DNA of 34,158 nt from positions 1 to 34,158 of the forward strand of contig JAFWQT010000092.1 of assembly GCA_017508965.1 (NCBI GenBank). The letters run 5' to 3'. Both the position numbers and the translations under genes were made by a program. Of the stretch, positions 29,449-34,158 are shown piece after piece. The notes under the pieces are model-generated. The model was not told where the DNA came from and did no database searches. It saw only the letters and a program-made list of their open reading frames with translations. The stretch's first letter is position 1; each line of letters begins with the position of its first letter. The stretch is from Prevotella sp. Lineage in GTDB: Bacteria > Bacteroidota > Bacteroidia > Bacteroidales > Bacteroidaceae.

Positions 29449-30339
29449 ATGTTCTCATTGAATAGAAGGAAAGACGGGTCAACCTACGGCAATGCATGGA
29501 TGTACCGCACCATCATCTTTATGCTGAAGCACATCAACATAAAGGTGTTCTATTGGTTCATGGCCGTAGTGGTGATTCCCCCGACCCTGATATTCAGTCC
29601 CGGCGCGCGGCTCACCTACCGGTATTTCCGTCAGAAAAGAGGCCTTGGCAGACTGAAGTCGTGGTGGTATACCTATCGCAACCACTGCATTTTCGGGCAG
29701 ACCGTGATTGACAAGTTTGCCATGTATGCCGGCCATAAGTTCAAGATTACTTACCACGGACTGGACGAGTTTATCGAGCTGGAGAAGGACTCTACGCCTC
29801 TGCTCCTGCTGAATGCCCATATCGGCTGCAGCGAGATTATAGGCTATTCGCTCCGGCTGACTAAGCCGTGCAACGTGCTGGTCTTCGGCGGCGAGAAGCA
29901 GTCGCTGATGAATTACAGGAAGTCCTCGTTCGGCGACATGAACATGAGGATGATACCGGTGGGTATAGAAACGTCGCACAGCGATGAGATTATCAAGGCC
30001 CTCGACAATGGTGAGACCATCAGTGCATTTGCCGACAGGTTTATGAATGCCAAGAAACTGATTGTCTCGAAGGTTCACGGTCATCAGATTAACCTTGCCA
30101 AGGGTCCGTTCTCGATAGCCGTTAACAGAGGGATGAATGTGATGATGATCAGTGCGATGAAAGAGCGTGACGGTTCCTACACCTCGTTTATGACGCCCTT
30201 GCACTACGACAAGACGCTCTCGAAGAGCAGTGAACAGCGGCAGCAGATTGCCGATGCCTACACGGCTGAGATCGATCGTCTGCTCGACCTCTACCCCCTG
30301 CAATGGTTCAACTATTCAGACCCTTGGGTGAAAAGCTAA
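29449..30339 (+). CDS. LpxL/HtrB-like lysophospholipid acyltransferase (first of two)
   Basis: A 296-residue membrane-associated acyltransferase. A hydrophobic anchor lies at about 33-52 (VFYWFMAVVVIPPTLIF). The catalytic HxxxxE is H124-E129 in NAHIGCSE. Substrate-site segments (FADRFMNAKKLIV, LAKGPFSIAVNRGMNVMMIS) follow. Members transfer acyl groups from ACP to lipids. In aryl-polyene clusters such an enzyme is thought to attach the polyene acyl chain to the membrane lipid. A paralogue at 31478-32356 has the same layout. The two flank a methyltransferase. Confidence 0.88.
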   Translation: MFSLNRRKDGSTYGNAWMYRTIIFMLKHINIKVFYWFMAVVVIPPTLIFSPGARLTYRYFRQKRGLGRLKSWWYTYRNHCIFGQTVIDKFAMYAGHKFKITYHGLDEFIELEKDSTPLLLLNAHIGCSEIIGYSLRLTKPCNVLVFGGEKQSLMNYRKSSFGDMNMRMIPVGIETSHSDEIIKALDNGETISAFADRFMNAKKLIVSKVHGHQINLAKGPFSIAVNRGMNVMMISAMKERDGSYTSFMTPLHYDKTLSKSSEQRQQIADAYTAEIDRLLDLYPLQWFNYSDPWVKS

Positions 30340-30360
30340 ACTTAAATTCTCTCAACTATA

Positions 30361-31467
30361 ATGGATTTATTCCCCGACTTAAAAAAACATTATACAAAAG
30401 AACAGCTCTCGGCAAGAGACGCCCAGCGCCAGGCAGAGTTCATCGCCTGGGGGCCTGTGGTGTTTCAGGCTTCAAGGCTGATGGTGAAGTTCGGTATCTT
30501 CGACCTGCTGCGCGATTCCGACGAGGGACTGACGCGCCAGGAGATTGTGGAGAAGACAGGACTTTCGGATTATGCCGTGAAGTGCCTGACCGAGGCAGCG
30601 CTTTGCATCGGTACGATTCTGGTGAACACTGAGACCGACCGCTTTACGATTTCCAAGGTGGGATGGTTCTTGCTGAACGATCCGGCCACCCGAATCAATA
30701 TAGATTTCAATCACGATGTGAACTACGAAGGATGGTTCCGGCTGGAAGAGTCGTTGCTGAACGGCAAGCCCGAGGGACTGAAGCATTTCGGCGACTGGCC
30801 CACGATTTATGAGGGACTGTCGAGTCTGCCCGACCAGGTGAAGAAGAGCTGGTTCGGCTTCGACCATTTCTACAGCGATTCATCGTTCCCCCAGGCCCTC
30901 GAGATTATCTTCCGTGAGCATCATGTGAAGTCGCTCTACGATGTGGGTGGCAATACCGGAAAATGGGCGCTTCAGTGTGTAGGGTTCGACCCTGACGTGG
31001 AAGTGACGGTGCTCGACCTGCCGCAGCAAATCCAGATGATGCAGGAGAACGTGGAAGGAAAACCTGGTGCCGAGCGCATCAAGGGAACAGGCATCAACCT
31101 GCTCGACGAGACCTCTAAATTCCCCCCAAGAGAGGGCGGGCTCGACGCTATCTGGATGAGTCAGTTCCTGGATTGTTTCAGCATGGAACAGATTATCGGC
31201 ATCCTGAAACGGGCCAAGGAAATCATGACGGAGCAAACCCGGATATATATCATGGAGACCCTGTGGGACCGACAGCGGTTCGAGCCTGCTGCATTCTGCC
31301 TGACCATGACGAGCCTCTATTTCACCGCCATGGCCAACGGCAACTCGAAGATGTATAACACCGAGGACATGGAATACTGCGTCAGGGAGGCAGGCCTGGA
31401 GATTGAGCAAATCCACGACCACCTGGGACAGGGTCATTCCATCATAGTCTGCAAACTGAAAAACTGA
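30361..31467 (+). CDS. SAM-dependent O-methyltransferase-type protein
   Basis: A 368-residue methyltransferase. A winged-helix dimerisation region (about 30-110: VFQASRLMVKFGIFDLL, then LTRQEIVEKTGLSDYAVKCLTEAAL) precedes a Rossmann domain with the SAM loop DVGGNTGKW (194-202), TVLDLP (216-221) and the later IWMSQFLDCFS, as in the plant-type O-methyltransferase-2 family. The aryl head group of aryl polyenes is often O- or C-methylated, and this would fit. A separate role in quinone or pigment methylation cannot be excluded. It lies between the two acyltransferase genes, 21 and 10 bases away. Confidence 0.88.
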   Translation: MDLFPDLKKHYTKEQLSARDAQRQAEFIAWGPVVFQASRLMVKFGIFDLLRDSDEGLTRQEIVEKTGLSDYAVKCLTEAALCIGTILVNTETDRFTISKVGWFLLNDPATRINIDFNHDVNYEGWFRLEESLLNGKPEGLKHFGDWPTIYEGLSSLPDQVKKSWFGFDHFYSDSSFPQALEIIFREHHVKSLYDVGGNTGKWALQCVGFDPDVEVTVLDLPQQIQMMQENVEGKPGAERIKGTGINLLDETSKFPPREGGLDAIWMSQFLDCFSMEQIIGILKRAKEIMTEQTRIYIMETLWDRQRFEPAAFCLTMTSLYFTAMANGNSKMYNTEDMEYCVREAGLEIEQIHDHLGQGHSIIVCKLKN

Positions 31468-31477
31468 TAGCACAATA

Positions 31478-32356
31478 ATGGCTGAAAAGGAATGGGCAGG
31501 AACCACTTTCGGCAACAGGTGGATGCACAGATGGCTTATCCGCCTGACGAAATGGGTGGATGTAAGGATACTATATGCCTTCACATCCCTCTTCATCGTT
31601 CCTGTCACGATGCTCCTCAGCAAGAGTCCGAAAATCATCTACCGCTATTTCCGCGAGCGTCACGGGTATGGCTTCTGGCGGGCTGCATGGAGCACGTATG
31701 TCAACCATTGCCTCTTCAGTCAGGTAGTCATCGACCGTTTTGCCATGTATGCAGGGAAGAAGTTCCATGTCGAGACCGAGGGCTACGACAATTTCCTGCA
31801 ACTGGCCCGGCAGAAGGAAGGATTCATCCAGCTCAGTTCGCATATCGGCAACTACGAGATTGCCGGCTACACCCTGGTGGCCGAGGAAAAGCCTTTCAAT
31901 GCACTGGTGTTTTTCGGCGAGAAAGAGACGGTCATGGAGAGTCGCAAGCACATGTTTGCCGATACCAATATCAAGATGATACCCGTCAGCGACGACATGA
32001 GTCATCTGTTTGCCATCAACCAGGTGCTCGACAATGGCGAGACGCTCAGCATGCCGGCCGACCGCATCTTCGGCTCGCAGAAATCTGTCTCGGTTTCTTT
32101 CCTCGGAGCCCCCGCCGAATTCCCGTTGGGACCGTTCACCGTGGCCACCATGCGCGGACTCGATGCCCTGGCAGTGAACGTCATGAAGACTTCATCGAAG
32201 GGATACAAGATCTACGTGACTCCGCTTTCTTACGACAAGGAAGCACCGCGAAAGCAGCAGATTGCCGAACTGGTACAGTCGTATGTCCGGGAGCTTGAAC
32301 GGATGGTCAGGCTATATCCCACACAGTGGTATAACTTCTATGAATTTTGGAAATAG
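31478..32356 (+). CDS. LpxL/HtrB-like lysophospholipid acyltransferase (second)
   Basis: A 292-residue paralogue of the protein at 29449-30339. The same N-terminal wording (FGNRWMHRW against YGNAWMYR) is followed by an anchor at about 33-48 and the catalytic H122-E127 in SSHIGNYE. MPADRIFG and FPLGPFTVATMRGLDALAVN correspond to the substrate segments. Two acyltransferases in one set could acylate two positions or use two acyl donors. The ACP gene follows 56 bases downstream. Confidence 0.88.
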   Translation: MAEKEWAGTTFGNRWMHRWLIRLTKWVDVRILYAFTSLFIVPVTMLLSKSPKIIYRYFRERHGYGFWRAAWSTYVNHCLFSQVVIDRFAMYAGKKFHVETEGYDNFLQLARQKEGFIQLSSHIGNYEIAGYTLVAEEKPFNALVFFGEKETVMESRKHMFADTNIKMIPVSDDMSHLFAINQVLDNGETLSMPADRIFGSQKSVSVSFLGAPAEFPLGPFTVATMRGLDALAVNVMKTSSKGYKIYVTPLSYDKEAPRKQQIAELVQSYVRELERMVRLYPTQWYNFYEFWK

Positions 32357-32412
32357 GCCCAAACCAGGCAAAAACAATAAAGAGAATAAAAATAGTTTAA
32401 CGTATTAGCATT

Positions 32413-32655
32413 ATGACAAGAACAGAAATTGAAGAGAAAGTAAGGGATTTTCTTATCGAGGATCTCGAGATTGAAGAGGAAAACATCTTCCCCGATGCCC
32501 GTCTGAAGGAAGACATGGGTATCGACAGCCTCGACTATGTAGATATCGTTGTTATCGTGGAAAAGAATTTTGGTTTCAAGATTGTTCCACAGGAGATGGC
32601 CTCTGTCAAGACGCTTTCCCAGTTCTACGACTATATCCAGTCAAAGGTAGGTTAA
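32413..32655 (+). CDS. acyl carrier protein
   Basis: An 80-residue ACP. The phosphopantetheine serine is S39 in DMGIDSLDYVD. The acidic helix-II pattern and overall length are typical. It carries the growing chain for the neighbouring ketosynthases, reductase, dehydratase and acyltransferases. The dehydratase ATG follows one base after the stop. No phosphopantetheinyl transferase gene is visible in the window. Confidence 0.95.
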   Translation: MTRTEIEEKVRDFLIEDLEIEEENIFPDARLKEDMGIDSLDYVDIVVIVEKNFGFKIVPQEMASVKTLSQFYDYIQSKVG

Positions 32656-32656
32656 A

Positions 32657-33085
32657 ATGACTGCCATGCAATTCCAGGATGTTCCCATCACCCAGCTGAT
32701 TCCGCAGCGTCCGCCATTTGTCATGGTCGACAGGATTGTCAGCTGCGATGCCACCGATGCCGTTGCCGAATTCACGGTTCGCGAAGACAACATCTTCCTC
32801 GACGACATGCTTCTGTCGGCAGCTGGCATCATCGAGAACATGGCCCAGTCGTGTGCCGCCCGAATGGGATGCATCAGCATGATGGCGGGCGGGCCTATAA
32901 AGATAGGCTATATTGGCGACATCCGTAATTGCACCGTCAACCGCCAGCCCCGTCAGGGTGAAGTTCTTACCACCCATGTACATGTCGTGGAAGAAGTGTT
33001 CAACCTGACGCTGGCCGAAGTGAACACCATGTGCGGCGACGAGGTTATTGCCACGGCCCGCATGAAAATTGCCCTTACAGACTGA
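32657..33085 (+). CDS. hotdog-fold 3-hydroxyacyl-ACP dehydratase-like protein (FabZ/ApeP-like)
   Basis: A 142-residue hotdog protein. It has the FabZ opening IPQRPPFVMVDRIV (15-28; the usual HRPPF has Gln for His) and the central helix AAGIIENMAQSCA with the glutamate at E60. The catalytic histidine normally about 14 residues before that glutamate is missing: the stretch reads REDNIFLDDMLLS. It may be a non-catalytic partner of a heterodimeric dehydratase (the aryl-polyene ApeI/ApeP type has paired subunits) or use another base. It overlaps the thioesterase gene by one base (TGATG). Confidence 0.85.
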   Translation: MTAMQFQDVPITQLIPQRPPFVMVDRIVSCDATDAVAEFTVREDNIFLDDMLLSAAGIIENMAQSCAARMGCISMMAGGPIKIGYIGDIRNCTVNRQPRQGEVLTTHVHVVEEVFNLTLAEVNTMCGDEVIATARMKIALTD

Positions 33086-33522
33086 TGTCCCTCCCACTTC
33101 TCCAGTCCTCACTGCGCTTTCGCATCCGCTTCAGCGAGATCGATGCCATGCGGGTGGTTTGGCATGGAGCCTATGCCAAGTATTTCGAAGATGCCCGCGA
33201 GCAGTTCGGGAAAGACTATGGACTGGACTATCTGCTGATAGAGCGGAACGGTTACTATGCCCCCATCGTGGATTTGTCGTTTCAGTACCGGCAACCGCTC
33301 CGGTATGGCATGGAGCCTGAAATAGTCATCACCTACCGTCCCGTGGAGGCCGCGAAGATAATTTTCGATTACGAAATCCGTGGCGCCGCCGGCGGGGGAG
33401 TGTTTGCCACAGGCCATTCCATTCAGGTTTTCATGGACACCCGGTACCGGCTGGTATGGGAGAATCCTGATTTCTACGAGCAGTGGAAGCGCAGGTGGGG
33501 CATCATTATGCAAGAGGATTAG
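33085..33522 (+). CDS. 4-hydroxybenzoyl-CoA thioesterase-family protein
   Basis: A 145-residue hotdog thioesterase. The family signature is complete: RFSEIDAMRVVWHGAYAKYFEDARE, with D20 and H27 in the usual Asp...H(G/N) arrangement. I place the start at the ATG at 33085 that overlaps the dehydratase stop. A longer reading from 33031 would lie inside that gene. It may release the aryl-polyene acid or edit stalled chains. The aromatic-substrate family name fits an aryl head group. The second ketosynthase starts 6 bases after its stop. Confidence 0.9.
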   Translation: MSLPLLQSSLRFRIRFSEIDAMRVVWHGAYAKYFEDAREQFGKDYGLDYLLIERNGYYAPIVDLSFQYRQPLRYGMEPEIVITYRPVEAAKIIFDYEIRGAAGGGVFATGHSIQVFMDTRYRLVWENPDFYEQWKRRWGIIMQED

Positions 33523-33528
33523 CGGAAA

Positions 33529-34158
33529 ATGATTTATAGGATTTGCGATAATATACTGTCACCGCTGGGCGAGACGACCCAGGAAAACTATCAGGCCGTC
33601 CGTGCCGGCAGTTCACGGCTTTGCCGCTACGATGCGTATCCCGGCATTCCACAGCCCTTCACGGCCTCGCTCTTCAGTGATGAGCAGAACCGCCGGTTGG
33701 CTATTGCCGGACTGACGCGCTTCGAGTCGCTGGCCTATGCCTCGGCCAGCAAGGCCATCCGTGAGTCGGGCATCGACCCGGGTTCACCCAGCGTAGTGTT
33801 CATCCTCAGCACCACTAAGGGGAATATCGAACTCATATCCCGCGGTCCGTCCGACGAGTCGATACTCTATCCGTCTACGGCGGCACAGCATGTAGCCCAG
33901 CGGTTGGGCATCACCACTGTTCCCCTCACCGTGTGCAATGCCTGTATATCGGGCGTGTCGGCCATGGTGCTTGCCCTCAGGCTTCTCGAAGCCGGGACCT
34001 ACGACTATGCCGTGGTCTGCGGAGCCGACACACAGTGCCAGTTCACCATTTCTGGCTTTCAGTCGCTGAAGGCCGTTTCCGAGAGCCAGTGCCGTCCCTT
34101 CGATATCGAGCGTTTGGGGCTGAATCTCGGAGAAGCCGCAGCCACCATAGTTTTTTCA
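33529..34158 (+). CDS. beta-ketoacyl-ACP synthase, partial (cut by window end)
   Basis: 210 codons are open from the ATG at 33529 to the right edge without a stop, so this is the N-terminal half of a longer gene. It has MIYRICDNILSPLG at the start and LSTTKGNIELIS near 93-104. The active-site cysteine C139 lies in VCNACISGVSAM, and then YDYAVVCGADTQ and RPFDIERLGLNLGEAAA follow. The His residues expected later lie outside the window. It differs clearly from the ketosynthase at 26100. It retains the Cys, so it is not a Cys-less chain-length factor. Confidence 0.88.
   Translation, partial: MIYRICDNILSPLGETTQENYQAVRAGSSRLCRYDAYPGIPQPFTASLFSDEQNRRLAIAGLTRFESLAYASASKAIRESGIDPGSPSVVFILSTTKGNIELISRGPSDESILYPSTAAQHVAQRLGITTVPLTVCNACISGVSAMVLALRLLEAGTYDYAVVCGADTQCQFTISGFQSLKAVSESQCRPFDIERLGLNLGEAAATIVFS

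Overview
The window looks like a chromosomal segment of a Bacteroidales bacterium, most likely Prevotella-like. The evidence is a SusC/SusD pair, TonB-dependent receptors with the VVVVGYG-type plug start, a UpxY/NusG-like antiterminator, LpxL-type acyltransferases, and several promoters of the Bacteroidetes form TTTG-N19/20-TAnnTTTG. No phage, transposase, tRNA, rRNA or CRISPR array is visible.

Layout, left to right. (1) 1-986: a small lipoprotein gene and a REP-like palindrome cluster. (2) 986-3323, minus strand: a standard sulfide-assimilation pair, cysK and metY. (3) 3519-15412, minus strand: a transport block read in the order SusC, SusD, NhaC-type antiporter, L-cysteine desulfidase, Met-rich lipoprotein, OprC-like copper TonB receptor, and a DAACS symporter. 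Three genes here (SusC, SusD, lipoprotein) are preceded by the same gap-free 74-bp promoter/operator module. (4) 15604-23962, minus strand: the most interesting region, a ten-gene sulfur operon read as MetY-like, CysK-like, DsrE-like, TusA-like, Family 2 encapsulin with a cyclic-nucleotide-binding-like insert, SufS-type cysteine desulfurase with a ~118-residue N-terminal extension, ThiS/MoaD-like sulfur carrier, ThiF/MoeB-like E1, JAMM peptidase, and a LuxR-type response regulator. A divergent Lrp/AsnC gene (24123-24587) shares its promoter region. (5) 24588-25249: a non-coding interval full of strong inverted repeats. (6) 25292-34158, plus strand: an aryl-polyene/flexirubin-like fatty-acid-synthase-type cluster (FabG, ketosynthase, two secreted proteins, UpxY-like antiterminator, acyltransferase, methyltransferase, second acyltransferase, ACP, dehydratase, thioesterase, and a second ketosynthase cut by the window end).

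How it may work together (inference). The encapsulin operon reads as a sulfur relay. A desulfurase packaged in a protein nanocompartment takes sulfur from cysteine. TusA- and DsrE-like proteins and a ThiF-activated ThiS-like carrier can pass sulfur on as persulfide or thiocarboxylate. The JAMM peptidase can trim the carrier tail or release the product. The dedicated CysK-like and MetY-like enzymes are plausible sinks that make cysteine or homocysteine. The terminal LuxR-type regulator lies directly upstream of the three-copy promoter module, which suggests that sulfur handling, copper import and the SusC/D importer are controlled together. A recurring oddity is that spacers in this region are 7- or 8-bp tandem repeats that supply the stop codons, and sometimes the C-terminal tails, of several proteins.
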